DNA of 21,767 bases from Oscillospiraceae bacterium (GTDB taxonomy: Bacteria > Bacillota > Clostridia > Oscillospirales > UBA929): contig JAISVY010000186.1 in assembly GCA_031271325.1 (NCBI GenBank), positions 1-21,767 of the forward strand, in the 5' to 3' direction. The notes under the pieces are model-generated. The model worked only from the letters and a program-made list of their open reading frames with translations, did not search any database and was not told where the DNA came from. Made by a program: the position numbers and the translations under genes. The stretch's first letter is position 1. Each line of letters starts with the position of its first letter. This document shows, piece by piece, positions 12,901 to 19,916 of this stretch.

Positions 12901-14541
12901 ATGCCCGGAAACGCGCTGTTTATCACAGACCCCGGCGCTTTTTACAACGCGCTGTTCACGCTGGCGGCGGCTTTGATCGTGTCGTTTGCCGTCACGCCGC
13001 TGGTGCGGCTGCTGGCGCACAAGGTGGGCGCGCTGGACGACCCGAACCGCGACGACCGCCGGATACACACCTCGCCGGTGCCGCGGCTGGGAGGTCTCGC
13101 GATCTTCACCGGGTTCCTGATCGCGTTTTTTGTCTTCGGGCAGGGGCAGCTCAACTGGCAGATGGGCGGTATCCTGATTGGCGCGGTTATCATGGTGGTG
13201 GTGGGCGCTGTAGACGACGTGCTGACCCTGCCGTGGTGGGCGAAGCTCGCCGGGCAGCTCACCGCCGCGCTGATTCCCGTGCTGTGCGGGCTGAGGGTCG
13301 GCGTGCTGACCGCGCCCTTTATTACGGCGGACGGTACGATCAGCCTCGGGATCTTCAACGTTCCGATCACGATTCTCTGGATCATCGGCATCACCAACGC
13401 CGTCAACCTGATCGACGGGCTGGACGGGCTGGCCGTCGGCGTATCCGGCATCGCCTCGCTTTCGATGCTGCTGATCGCCGTCGCCACCGGCAACCCCGCG
13501 GCGGCGCTGCTGACCGCCGCCGTAACCGGCGGCTGTCTCGGGTTCCTGCCGTATAACTTCAACCCGGCGCGGCTGTTCATGGGCGACAGCGGCGCGCTGT
13601 TCCTTGGGTACATCCTCTCCTGCGCCTCGATTCTGGGGCTGTTCAAGTTTTACGCCGTCGTCTCGTTTGCCGTGCCGTTTTTGATTCTGGGACTGCCCAT
13701 CTTCGACACGGCGGCGGCGTTCGTGCGGCGCTTGTCAAAGGGGCAGAACCCATTGTCCCACGGCGACCGGAAACATGTTCACCACCGCCTGATCGATATG
13801 GGCTTTTCTCAGAAACAGGCCGTCGCCATCCTCTACAGCGTTTCGGCGATTCTGGGGCTGTCCGCCGTGGTGCTGACCACCTCCGGCGAACTGCGGGTGC
13901 TGATCCTGCTGCTGACGGTGCTGGCGGCGGGCGCGATCTATATCGCGACGGTGCGCAAAAACGGAAAGAAGCGTCCCGCCGAAACTCCCGATGAGGGGCA
14001 ACGGACGGGGAATGGGAGCAGCGAAGAAAAAATCCTTACGGAGGCGCATAACATGGATATAGTAAAGGTCAGCAAACAGCGCCTGCCGGCTCTCCGGTTC
14101 ATCGGAAAGAAGTACGGAGCAAACGAGAATTTCGGCGCTAAATGGGGAGACTGGCACCAAAACGGATGGTTTGACCTGCTGGAGCAAAACGGCGCATCCT
14201 CCGAAAACAACGATTCGTATATCGGCGCGAAACGCATTCAAAACGGCGTTTTGGAATACTGGATCGGAATGTTTTTCCCCGAAGGCGCGCCCGTCCCGGA
14301 ATCGTTTGAATCGGTAGACATCCCCGCATCCGCCGCCGCCGTGTGCTGGGTCTATGGCGGCAGCGCGGCGGAGGTTTCGGGGCTAGAGGCGCACAGTCTG
14401 TGCCTTGCGGAAATCGCAAAGCGCGGTTATGCGCGCAAAGAGGACGACTGGTGCTTTGAAATGTACAACTGCCCCCGCTTTACCGACCCCGACGAAAAGG
14501 GGAACATTATTTTAGATTACGCGATAACGCTGGAACGCTAA
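12901..14541 (+). CDS. TagO/WecA-type GlcNAc-1-phosphate transferase fused in frame to a GyrI-like domain
   Basis: The 546-residue reading frame has two unrelated parts. Residues about 1-352 are a complete polytopic transferase (about 11 membrane segments) that links GlcNAc-1-phosphate to undecaprenyl phosphate, the first step of teichoic acid and related wall polymers. Its marks are GALDDPNRDDRRIHTSPVPRLGG, VVGAVDDVL (Asp105/106), NLIDGLDGLAVG (169-180), FMGDSGALFLG (226-236) and the HVHHRL loop (292-297). Residues about 353-384 are a charged linker. Residues 385-546 match the GyrI-like/AraC effector-binding fold, ending with the family pattern CFEMYNCPRFTDPDEKGNIILDY. That part has its own GGAGG and ATG (14040-14055), so the cell may make the fusion, a separate GyrI-like protein, or both. 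The start at 12901 has AAGAGG upstream; mnaA follows after 15 bases. Confidence 0.9.
   Translation: MPGNALFITDPGAFYNALFTLAAALIVSFAVTPLVRLLAHKVGALDDPNRDDRRIHTSPVPRLGGLAIFTGFLIAFFVFGQGQLNWQMGGILIGAVIMVVVGAVDDVLTLPWWAKLAGQLTAALIPVLCGLRVGVLTAPFITADGTISLGIFNVPITILWIIGITNAVNLIDGLDGLAVGVSGIASLSMLLIAVATGNPAAALLTAAVTGGCLGFLPYNFNPARLFMGDSGALFLGYILSCASILGLFKFYAVVSFAVPFLILGLPIFDTAAAFVRRLSKGQNPLSHGDRKHVHHRLIDMGFSQKQAVAILYSVSAILGLSAVVLTTSGELRVLILLLTVLAAGAIYIATVRKNGKKRPAETPDEGQRTGNGSSEEKILTEAHNMDIVKVSKQRLPALRFIGKKYGANENFGAKWGDWHQNGWFDLLEQNGASSENNDSYIGAKRIQNGVLEYWIGMFFPEGAPVPESFESVDIPASAAAVCWVYGGSAAEVSGLEAHSLCLAEIAKRGYARKEDDWCFEMYNCPRFTDPDEKGNIILDYAITLER
14040..14055 (+). promoter_or_regulatory. Internal ribosome binding site and ATG inside the TagO-GyrI frame
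   Basis: GGAGG (14040-14044), 8 bases, then ATG (14053-14055), in frame with tagO as Met385. This is as good as the real start sites nearby and stands exactly at the natural N-terminus of the GyrI-like family. Confidence 0.65.
14053..14541 (+). CDS. GyrI-like small-molecule-binding protein, possible internal translation product
   Basis: If translation begins at the internal ATG, the product is a 162-residue stand-alone GyrI-like protein, the normal size for single-domain members. Recognisable segments are MDIVKVSKQRLPALRFIGKKY at the start, WGDWHQNGWFDLLEQ, GVLEYWIGMFFPEG, AAAVCWVYGGSAAEVSG, and the end pattern YNCPRFTDPDEKGN. The fold binds small organic ligands or, in GyrI itself, DNA gyrase; single-domain relatives are mostly uncharacterised. 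It shares its frame and stop with the TagO frame because no stop codon separates them. Whether it exists as a free protein depends on the internal start, which sequence alone cannot prove. Confidence 0.55.
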   Translation: MDIVKVSKQRLPALRFIGKKYGANENFGAKWGDWHQNGWFDLLEQNGASSENNDSYIGAKRIQNGVLEYWIGMFFPEGAPVPESFESVDIPASAAAVCWVYGGSAAEVSGLEAHSLCLAEIAKRGYARKEDDWCFEMYNCPRFTDPDEKGNIILDYAITLER

Positions 14542-14556
14542 AGGGGCTGTAGCCGG

Positions 14557-15705
14557 ATGAAACCCAAAACCATCGTGATGAGCGTCTTCGGAGCCCGCCC
14601 GGACGCGGTGAAGATGGCGCCGCTGATACTGCGTCTCGCGGCGGAGCCGGAGATTCACAGCGTGTGCTGCGTCACCGGGCAGCACCGGCAGATGCTGGAC
14701 GGGATATTGGGGCATTTCGGCATCAAGCCCGACTACGACCTCGACATCATGACCCCGCGCCAGTCGCTGGCCGCGATCGCGGCCAAGACGCTGACCGGTA
14801 TGGATGAGGTGTTCGGCGAACTGCGCCCCGACCGTGGGCTGACCCACGGCGACACCTCCACCGGGTTCGCCGCGACACTGGCCGCGTTTTACCACAAGAT
14901 TCCGGTGGGGCACGTGGAGGCGGGGCTTCGCACCGGCTCGCGCTATTCTCCCTTCCCCGAAGAGATGAACCGCCAGATGATCGCGCGTCTCGCCTCGCTG
15001 CACTTCTGCCCAACCGAGGGGAACCGCCGCAACTTGGAAGCCGAGCGCACAAGCGGCGCTGTGTATGTCACGGGGAACACCGTTATCGACGCGCTCGCGA
15101 TGACGGTGCGGGACGAATACATCTTCGAGAACTCCGCGCTGTGCGGAGTCGATTACGCCGGGCGGCGCTTGCTGACCGTCACCGCCCACAGGAGGGAAAA
15201 CTACGGCGCTCCGCTGGAAAATATCTGCCGCGCCCTGCTGGAGCTTCGCGACAGATACTCCGATATTGTCATCGTCTACCCGGTGCATCTCAGCCCGGCT
15301 GTGCGCGAAACCGTCATGCCGCTGCTCTCGGATCAGGAGCGGATTGTGCTGACCGACCCGGTCGGCCTGCTCGATATGCACAACCTGATGGCGCGTTCGT
15401 ACTTGGTGCTGACCGATTCGGGAGGACTGCAGGAGGAAGCGCCCGCGCTCGGCAAACCGGTGCTGGTGCTGCGGCGCGAAACCGAGCGCCCGGAGGCGGT
15501 GGAAGCCGGAACGGTGAAGCTCGCCGGCATAGAAAAGCGCGATATTGTGCGTCTGGCACAGGAGCTTCTGGACGATCCCGGCGCGTACGCGGCTATGGCC
15601 AAAGCGGTTAACCCTTACGGCGACGGACACGCGTCCGAACGTATCGTGCAAGCCGTCAAGCAGTTTACCGGGCTGTCCGCCAAGCCGCCCGAAACCGCGC
15701 GATGA
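14557..15705 (+). CDS. mnaA: UDP-N-acetylglucosamine 2-epimerase, non-hydrolysing
   Basis: The 382-residue cytoplasmic enzyme interconverts UDP-GlcNAc and UDP-ManNAc; ManNAc forms the linkage unit of many wall teichoic acids. Motifs follow MnaA/WecB in order: FGARPDAVKMAPL (usually GTRPEAIKMAPL), VTGQHRQMLD, LTHGDTSTGFAATLAAF, HVEAGLRTGSRYSPFPEEMNRQ, VTGNTVIDAL, TAHRRENYGAPL with the conserved His, YPVHLSP, and LTDSGGLQEEAPALGKPVLVLR. The GARPD variant keeps the Arg and swaps Glu for Asp; I do not regard it as inactivating. The ATG at 14557 is preceded by AAGGGG 11 bases away and lies 15 bases after the TagO-GyrI stop; it overlaps the next gene by four bases. The TagO-MnaA pair points to wall polymer linkage-unit synthesis. 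Confidence 0.95.
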   Translation: MKPKTIVMSVFGARPDAVKMAPLILRLAAEPEIHSVCCVTGQHRQMLDGILGHFGIKPDYDLDIMTPRQSLAAIAAKTLTGMDEVFGELRPDRGLTHGDTSTGFAATLAAFYHKIPVGHVEAGLRTGSRYSPFPEEMNRQMIARLASLHFCPTEGNRRNLEAERTSGAVYVTGNTVIDALAMTVRDEYIFENSALCGVDYAGRRLLTVTAHRRENYGAPLENICRALLELRDRYSDIVIVYPVHLSPAVRETVMPLLSDQERIVLTDPVGLLDMHNLMARSYLVLTDSGGLQEEAPALGKPVLVLRRETERPEAVEAGTVKLAGIEKRDIVRLAQELLDDPGAYAAMAKAVNPYGDGHASERIVQAVKQFTGLSAKPPETAR

Positions 15706-16454
15706 GCAGAAAACGTCTGACGCTGCTGTCGGTCGGCACCGCCATTGTTTTGGCGGCGGCACTGGCGGTCGGTGTTTGGCTGACCTATTTCACCGGTCGG
15801 GGATCCGGCATTCATCTGCCGCCTCCGCCGCCGCCCGGCTTTTCGCCGGACAACCCCGCGCCCTCCGCCGGCGGTTTGGAGTTTACCCCGGTCGCCGTGG
15901 ACGCGGGAAACGTACAGCGGATACTGACCGCCGTCAAACGCCCGGAAGCGTACAGTCAAACCATCCGCAGCGTCACCTACTGGGAAGGCGGTGAGATGAG
16001 CGCCACCCACCGTTGGGCGCAGCGGGGAGCGATGAAGCGCATCGAGAGCTTCGAGGAGGGCAGAACCCAAAACCGCATCATCGCCGCGTCCGGCAATGTA
16101 TACGAATGGTGGGGCAGCGTGATGCCGTATTTTACGCTGTCGCCGGAGGAAACCGACGCGGAGAGCCTGTCCCGCCTCCCCACTTGGGAGGATGCCGCTT
16201 CGCTGCCTCCCCAAGACGTGCTGGACGCCGAGTCGTATTACGAAGACGGCGAACAGCGCCTTCGCGTCCTGACTCGCAGACCGGTATATAAGGTAGAATA
16301 CATTTTATCGCTGGACACGGGCTTGCTGATTGCCGCCGAATATACCGGCGCGGACGGAGAGACGGCGTTCTCGTTTACCGCCGAAGCGCCGGTGATCGGC
16401 GACCCGGGCGACGCCCGTTTTACCCTGCCGGACGGTACGCTGGCGGAGGGTTAG
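15702..16454 (+). CDS. Membrane-anchored extracytoplasmic protein of unknown function
   Basis: I do not recognise this 250-residue protein. It has one N-terminal hydrophobic anchor (about residues 7-30, TLLSVGTAIVLAAALAVGVW), then a proline-rich spacer (LPPPPPPGFSPDNPAPS, about 39-55) and a soluble domain of about 190 residues. Recurrent Tyr/Trp-rich strand-like segments (SQTIRSVTYWEGGEMSATHR, NVYEWWGSVMPYF, VYKVEYILSLDTGLLIAAEY) loosely recall the LolA/LppX half-barrel seen in Firmicutes lipoprotein-sorting-like proteins, but that is a weak impression. The ATG overlaps the mnaA stop as ATGA, so it is translated together with the TagO-MnaA operon and may act at the cell envelope. It has no lipobox. 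A perfect hairpin starts within its stop codon. Confidence 0.75.
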   Translation: MSRKRLTLLSVGTAIVLAAALAVGVWLTYFTGRGSGIHLPPPPPPGFSPDNPAPSAGGLEFTPVAVDAGNVQRILTAVKRPEAYSQTIRSVTYWEGGEMSATHRWAQRGAMKRIESFEEGRTQNRIIAASGNVYEWWGSVMPYFTLSPEETDAESLSRLPTWEDAASLPPQDVLDAESYYEDGEQRLRVLTRRPVYKVEYILSLDTGLLIAAEYTGADGETAFSFTAEAPVIGDPGDARFTLPDGTLAEG

Positions 16455-16484
16455 AACCTGTTCCCGCCTATGGGAACAGGTTCT
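16453..16484. terminator. Perfect 13-bp hairpin shared by two convergent genes
   Basis: AGAACCTGTTCCC (16453-16465) pairs exactly with GGGAACAGGTTCT (16472-16484) around a 6-base loop. Its left edge lies in the TAG stop of the plus gene and its right edge touches the TAA stop of spoIIE. There is no clear T-tract either way, so it is an unusual bidirectional terminator or 3'-end stabiliser. Confidence 0.6.
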
Positions 16485-18826
16485 TAATATCCCAGTGCGA
16501 AGACCATCACCATCATGTCGTCGCCGCGCCCGTTTTGCAGGACGGCCTGCTCCAGAATGCGTCCGGCCATTTCTTTGGGGCGTTCGCCGCCGAAGCCTTC
16601 CAAAAACTTGATCAGCCACCCGTCGTCGCCGGAGCCGCATACCCCGTCGCTCATCAGGATCACGCAGTCCCCGCCTTCCAGCCGCACGGTCGTCGCGCCT
16701 GTGCCCGGCGCGGGCGACAGCCCGATGCCGATCGGCCAGCCCTGCCCCATCAGGCGCGATACCCGGCCGCCCCGCTTGATGAAGGACGGCGCGGAGCCGT
16801 TTTTGAAGAATCGTGTTCGCCCTGTCTTAAGATCACACACGCACAGGTCAACCGTCACAAGCGTTTCGCCCGTTTCCGCGCCGCGCAGCACCAGCGCCGA
16901 ATTGACGGTGCTTAACGCCGAAGCGGGATCGATCCCCGCCCGCAGAAACCGTTCCAGCAGCCGCACCGTCTGCGCGGAATGTTCCCACGCCTCCGACCCG
17001 GAACCCATGCCGTCCGAGAGGATGATGTGGGCGCATCCGTCGGAGGTTTTAAACCATGTGCCGGTATCCCCGTTGACCGGCTCCCCCTGCTTTTTGTGCG
17101 ACGCGATGCCGATCGAGGCGCGGAACTGCTCCGCTTCGGTGAAGATCAGCTTCTCGCCCAGCGGCGTGATTACCTGTTCCGGCATCGAGACGGCATACCC
17201 GGCGCACTGAGACAGCTCGCGCAGAACTTTCTCCCGGTCGCGCGCGAGCAGAAGCGCCGCGCCGCGTCCTTCGATCTCCACGCGGTTCTGCCCCTCCGGC
17301 GTTTTCAAAACCGTTACGCTCAACGGCAGGCGGTAAGGTTCCAGCAGTTTGTGGATTTGCGCCTCGGCTTCCTCGTCGAAACAGATCTCCGCGCCGACCT
17401 CTTCGGCGACCCGCCCCAGCGCCTTCGCGATCTCGGCATATTGCAGGCAGACCTGTGCGCGGCTCTCCGAAAGCCCCGCGCGGGTTTTTTTGCGCGCGAG
17501 CATCGCCGCCATCTCCTCGTTCGCCGTGATGACAAATTTGGAAAAATGGATACAGCGGGAAGAGAAATACGGAGGGAAGTCGCTGTCCTCAACCCGCCCC
17601 TCCCGGTTCAGCACGCCCGACACGCCGCTCAGCACGCCGTACGTGCTCTCCATCTCCCGGTCCCAACACATTCCGCGCATGGCGCAGCGGCGGCACACCC
17701 GCTCTGCGGTGCGGTCGAAGACCGCCGCCACGTCCTCGTCGTTTTGCGGGCGGTTGAACACCTTTTGCAGCTGCGTATGTACTTCCTGAAACGCCAATGA
17801 GAGCTGTTCGAGCCTCCTGCGCGTAAACTCCCGGGTGCGCCGCCCGCTGTCGGCGTCCCGGTCGTCCCGTTCTTCGAGGATGTCCGCGCTCTCCCGCACA
17901 CGCCGCCCGGCGACTGCCGGAATCGCCATAAAGAGCATCGAAGCGGCGAAGGTTTCGAGCAGCGCGGCCAGCCGCAATTCCGCGGTGCCCGCCCACAGAA
18001 CGGTGACCGCGCCGGCCAGCACATAGGCGATTGCCGTGACCAGCTTGCCGGCTTTGCGGAACACCCCCGCGAAAAATCCCGACAGCCCGTAGGACATCGA
18101 GAAGAACGGATACCCCAACGCCAGATCCATCGCGCAGCCCGCCGTAAGCCCCGAAGCGCTGCCCATCCCCGCGCCGCTGAGGTACGCCGCGCGCAGCGCC
18201 ACCACACCCGCGGCCACCCGCGCCGGGCGCACGATGCCGAATAGATTGATCTCGGTAAGCGACAGCAGCAGGGTAGACCACATGACAAGCCTGCTGACCG
18301 AGCGGCGAAGACCGCGTTTCTCGCTCCCCTCCGCTACGGCGTAAAACGTCCCCGACCCGGCGACGATGAATATTTCCGTGATATACAATATGACGTTTCT
18401 TGCGGTAAACCCCGCGCCCGCCACGAACACAATGCCGACAAACGCCGTCACCGCGCCGCCTACCGCCGGGAGGAAGACGATCCGCCGCGCCGGAGCCGTC
18501 CCTCGGAACAGCACCCCGGCGGTGTATACCAGCGCCAGAATCGCGATGTATTTCAACGCTTCGGTCTGCGCGCCCGCCGTCAGATACCCGGCCATCGACC
18601 CCAGCATCGCGGCGATACCGTTGATACCGCCGCCGCTGGCCGCCGTCCAGCCAATGCCGAAAGGAGCCATCCCATCCAGCACCACGGCGCGTGACAGCAG
18701 AAAGCCGCCGCCAAACCGCGTGATAAGTTTCATTGCCGCGGCCGCGCGGGGACGCGCGGCCAGCCCGGAAGCTCTCTGCGCCATATCCGCGCCCAGCCGT
18801 CCGAGCCATCTCTCTTTGGTGTTCAT
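16484..18826 (-). CDS. spoIIE: Stage II sporulation protein E (PP2C phosphatase)
   Basis: SpoIIE is the membrane phosphatase that dephosphorylates SpoIIAA at the asymmetric septum and so releases sigma-F in the forespore. The 780-residue protein has the family layout: an N-terminal block of about ten membrane segments (roughly residues 35-325), a cytoplasmic central region with a Cys-containing segment (VCRRCAMRGMCWDREMEST), and a C-terminal PP2C domain (about the last 200 residues) with ILSDGMGSGSEAWEHS, VILMSDGVCGSG and the final metal site GRGDDMMVMV. Together these supply the acidic metal ligands. The start at 18826 is chosen because GGAG lies about 10 bases upstream; an in-frame ATG at 18868 gives 14 more residues but has no ribosome binding site. 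It converges with the mnaA operon and strongly implies an endospore former. Confidence 0.95.
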   Translation of the reverse strand: MNTKERWLGRLGADMAQRASGLAARPRAAAAMKLITRFGGGFLLSRAVVLDGMAPFGIGWTAASGGGINGIAAMLGSMAGYLTAGAQTEALKYIAILALVYTAGVLFRGTAPARRIVFLPAVGGAVTAFVGIVFVAGAGFTARNVILYITEIFIVAGSGTFYAVAEGSEKRGLRRSVSRLVMWSTLLLSLTEINLFGIVRPARVAAGVVALRAAYLSGAGMGSASGLTAGCAMDLALGYPFFSMSYGLSGFFAGVFRKAGKLVTAIAYVLAGAVTVLWAGTAELRLAALLETFAASMLFMAIPAVAGRRVRESADILEERDDRDADSGRRTREFTRRRLEQLSLAFQEVHTQLQKVFNRPQNDEDVAAVFDRTAERVCRRCAMRGMCWDREMESTYGVLSGVSGVLNREGRVEDSDFPPYFSSRCIHFSKFVITANEEMAAMLARKKTRAGLSESRAQVCLQYAEIAKALGRVAEEVGAEICFDEEAEAQIHKLLEPYRLPLSVTVLKTPEGQNRVEIEGRGAALLLARDREKVLRELSQCAGYAVSMPEQVITPLGEKLIFTEAEQFRASIGIASHKKQGEPVNGDTGTWFKTSDGCAHIILSDGMGSGSEAWEHSAQTVRLLERFLRAGIDPASALSTVNSALVLRGAETGETLVTVDLCVCDLKTGRTRFFKNGSAPSFIKRGGRVSRLMGQGWPIGIGLSPAPGTGATTVRLEGGDCVILMSDGVCGSGDDGWLIKFLEGFGGERPKEMAGRILEQAVLQNGRGDDMMVMVFALGY

Positions 18827-18880
18827 AGGTTCGCCGCTCCGTTCCAAACCGCCGACAGCGGTTGTCATAATATAAGGGCG

Positions 18881-18929
18881 CTCTAAAACACCGTGTTCGC
18901 CGAATGTGAACGGGCGGGGAGTTTTAGAG
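18881..18929 (-). repeat. CTCTAAAA-ended repeat element, copy D (short form) upstream of spoIIE
   Basis: Read on the minus strand: CTCTAAAAC, then CCCCGCCCGTTCAC, GGCGAACAC, and GTTTTAGAG. The 9-base ends are perfect inverted repeats, and GTTC/GAAC pairs inside, so the whole 49-base element is a hairpin. The CGCCCGTT...GGCGAACAC core matches copies A-C. It lies between the candidate -10 box (18943-18948) and the spoIIE start. Confidence 0.6.
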
Positions 18930-18942
18930 GTTACCTGCCGTT

Positions 18943-18948
18943 ATTATA
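18943..18948 (-). promoter_or_regulatory. Candidate -10 box for spoIIE
   Basis: TATAAT on the minus strand, about 117 bases before the preferred spoIIE start. No good -35 stands 17 bases upstream. A CCCGACA heptamer (18970-18976 read on the minus strand) is 5 of 7 to a Spo0A box (rc TGTCGGG against TGTCGAA), which is too weak to call. Confidence 0.3.
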
Positions 18949-19017
18949 CGACGCACAATTACCAATAAATGTCGGGAAATAGAACGGGTATTTAGAACTG
19001 GAAAAATTTCTTTGCGG

Positions 19018-19027
19018 GTGGTATAAT
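19018..19027 (+). promoter_or_regulatory. Candidate extended -10 promoter upstream of hicA
   Basis: TGGTATAAT is an extended -10 (TGn-TATAAT) with only a weak TGGAAA at the -35 distance. It would give a longer hicA transcript than the promoter at 19078. The rest of the 314-base spoIIE-hicA gap holds copy D, the promoters and the operator. Confidence 0.35.
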
Positions 19028-19077
19028 AAGCGTAGCAAATGAGGAAGCGATGCCGATTGAGAAGCCCTAAAAACCTC

Positions 19078-19107
19078 TTTACATTATACACAATTAATGT
19101 GTATAAT
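19078..19107 (+). promoter_or_regulatory. hicAB promoter
   Basis: TTTACA (19078-19083), 18 bases, then TATAAT (19102-19107). It overlaps the palindrome at 19082-19108 almost completely, so a protein bound there would block RNA polymerase. Confidence 0.7.
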
Positions 19108-19108
19108 G
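19082..19108. promoter_or_regulatory. Palindromic operator of the hicAB pair
   Basis: The arms CATTATACACA (19082-19092) and TGTGTATAATG (19098-19108) are perfect inverted repeats around ATTAA. It covers the spacer and -10 of the hicAB promoter. HicB antitoxins with a DNA-binding C-terminus repress their own promoters, so this is the natural site. Confidence 0.75.
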
Positions 19109-19140
19109 TCAGTACAAACAAACGGTTTGGGGTGACGGAA

Positions 19141-19314
19141 TTGAAGACAAAAGACCTGATACTTCTTTTAGAGAAAAACGGATTTCGCTTCAAACGGCAC
19201 GGCTCAAACCACGACATCTACATCAGGGGCAAGGAACGCGAATCCGTTGTCAGGCACAAAGAAACCGACGAAGAACTTGCAAGGGCAATCATCCGGCGCA
19301 GGGGGTTGAAATAG
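19141..19314 (+). CDS. hicA: HicA-type toxin
   Basis: The product is 57 residues from a TTG start. HicA toxins are small double-stranded-RNA-binding-fold ribonucleases that cut mRNA. The sequence follows the family: KTKDLILLLEKNGFRFKRHGSNHDIYIRG, with the catalytic-type His in GSNHDIY, then VVRHKETDEELARAIIRRRGL. The TTG at 19141 gives the usual N-terminus (MKTKDLI) with GGGGTG 7 bases upstream; an alternative GTG at 19132 adds three residues (VTE), and an upstream ATG at 19039 would lie before the promoter, so it is rejected. HicB follows 36 bases downstream. Operon order is toxin first, with a palindromic operator in the promoter. I infer an autoregulated toxin-antitoxin module. Confidence 0.88.
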   Translation: MKTKDLILLLEKNGFRFKRHGSNHDIYIRGKERESVVRHKETDEELARAIIRRRGLK

Positions 19315-19350
19315 TCCCCTCCGCGCCGGTACAGAACAGGAGGTCAGTCC

Positions 19351-19746
19351 ATGAAAAGCGCGTACCCGGTTTTGATGCGCGAAGGAGAAAAATTCATCGT
19401 TGTCCATATTCCTGATTTCCAGATTAACACTCAGGGAACCGACTATGCGGACGCGATGCAGATGGCGCGTGACGCCATCTCTCTGATGGGGATTGATATG
19501 GAAGATGACCGTGAATCCATCCCCAACCCTTCCCCGATCGAAAGCGTGAAGCGTGAATTTCCCGGAGATGTCGTTACATTGGTCGATGTAGATTTCGCGG
19601 CATTCCGGCGTCGGCATGAAAAGCGGACGGTACGCCGAAATATCACGCTTCCGGCATGGCTGGACAAAGCCGCAAATGACGCGAAAATCAATGTTTCCCG
19701 TGTTACCCAAACAGCGCTCAAACAACAGCTGCATATTCCGGATTGA
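19351..19746 (+). CDS. hicB: HicB-type antitoxin
   Basis: The 131-residue antitoxin pairs with HicA. The N-terminal part (about 1-60) has the partial RNase-H-like HicB fold: YPVLMREGEKFIVVHIPDFQ, then a TQGTDYADAMQMARDAISL helix. The C-terminal part (about 92-128, RRNITLPAWLDKAANDAKIN, then VSRVTQTALKQQL) is a ribbon-helix-helix DNA-binding domain, which fits the perfect palindrome over the promoter. The ATG at 19351 has AGGAGGT upstream. It neutralises HicA by direct binding and likely represses the operon. The gene ends directly at a composite repeat region (19750-19988). Confidence 0.92.
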   Translation: MKSAYPVLMREGEKFIVVHIPDFQINTQGTDYADAMQMARDAISLMGIDMEDDRESIPNPSPIESVKREFPGDVVTLVDVDFAAFRRRHEKRTVRRNITLPAWLDKAANDAKINVSRVTQTALKQQLHIPD

Positions 19747-19765
19747 TTTAACCGGTTAACAGTCA

Positions 19766-19791
19766 CGGCGCGCCGGTGTCGTCGCGCCCTA
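19766..19791 (-). repeat. TAGGGCGCG-type 26-bp hairpin repeat, copy 1
   Basis: On the minus strand it reads TAGGGCGCGACGAC, then ACCGGCGCGCCG. The GGCGCG and CGCGCC ends pair. It differs from the copy at 21370-21395 at a single base. Confidence 0.7.
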
Positions 19792-19818
19792 CGTCCTCAA
19801 TTGCCCATTGCCATCGCT

Positions 19819-19844
19819 TAGGGCGCGGCATCCTTGACGCGCCG
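19819..19844 (+). repeat. TAGGGCGCG-type 26-bp hairpin repeat, copy 2
   Basis: TAGGGCGCGGCATCC then TTGACGCGCCG; all 26 bases are identical to the copy at 21325-21350, 1.5 kb away. Confidence 0.75.
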
Positions 19845-19892
19845 TTGTCATTCCCGTCCTGCTTAGGGGCAGGGTTCCCGACCGCAGGTATC

Positions 19893-19916
19893 GCGGGAGG
19901 CAAGACGCCTCCCCTA
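19893..19916 (-). repeat. TAGGGG-type hairpin repeat, variant
   Basis: On the minus strand TAGGGGAGGC, GTCT, TGCCTCCCGC: the same plan (TAGGG start, GC stem, short loop) with a different stem sequence, GGGAGGC/GCCTCCC. Confidence 0.55.

Noticed and set aside
14512..15762. 416-codon minus-strand open frame opposite mnaA
   Set aside because: Antisense to an enzyme with every family motif; the composition is typical of a shadow frame.
17589..18809. 406-codon minus-strand frame inside spoIIE in another phase
   Set aside because: Gly/Arg-rich shadow of the spoIIE frame, which has clear membrane and PP2C features.
18970..18976. Spo0A box upstream of spoIIE
   Set aside because: Only 5 of 7 bases match the TGTCGAA core and the spacing to the -10 candidate does not fit well, so it is not separable from chance.
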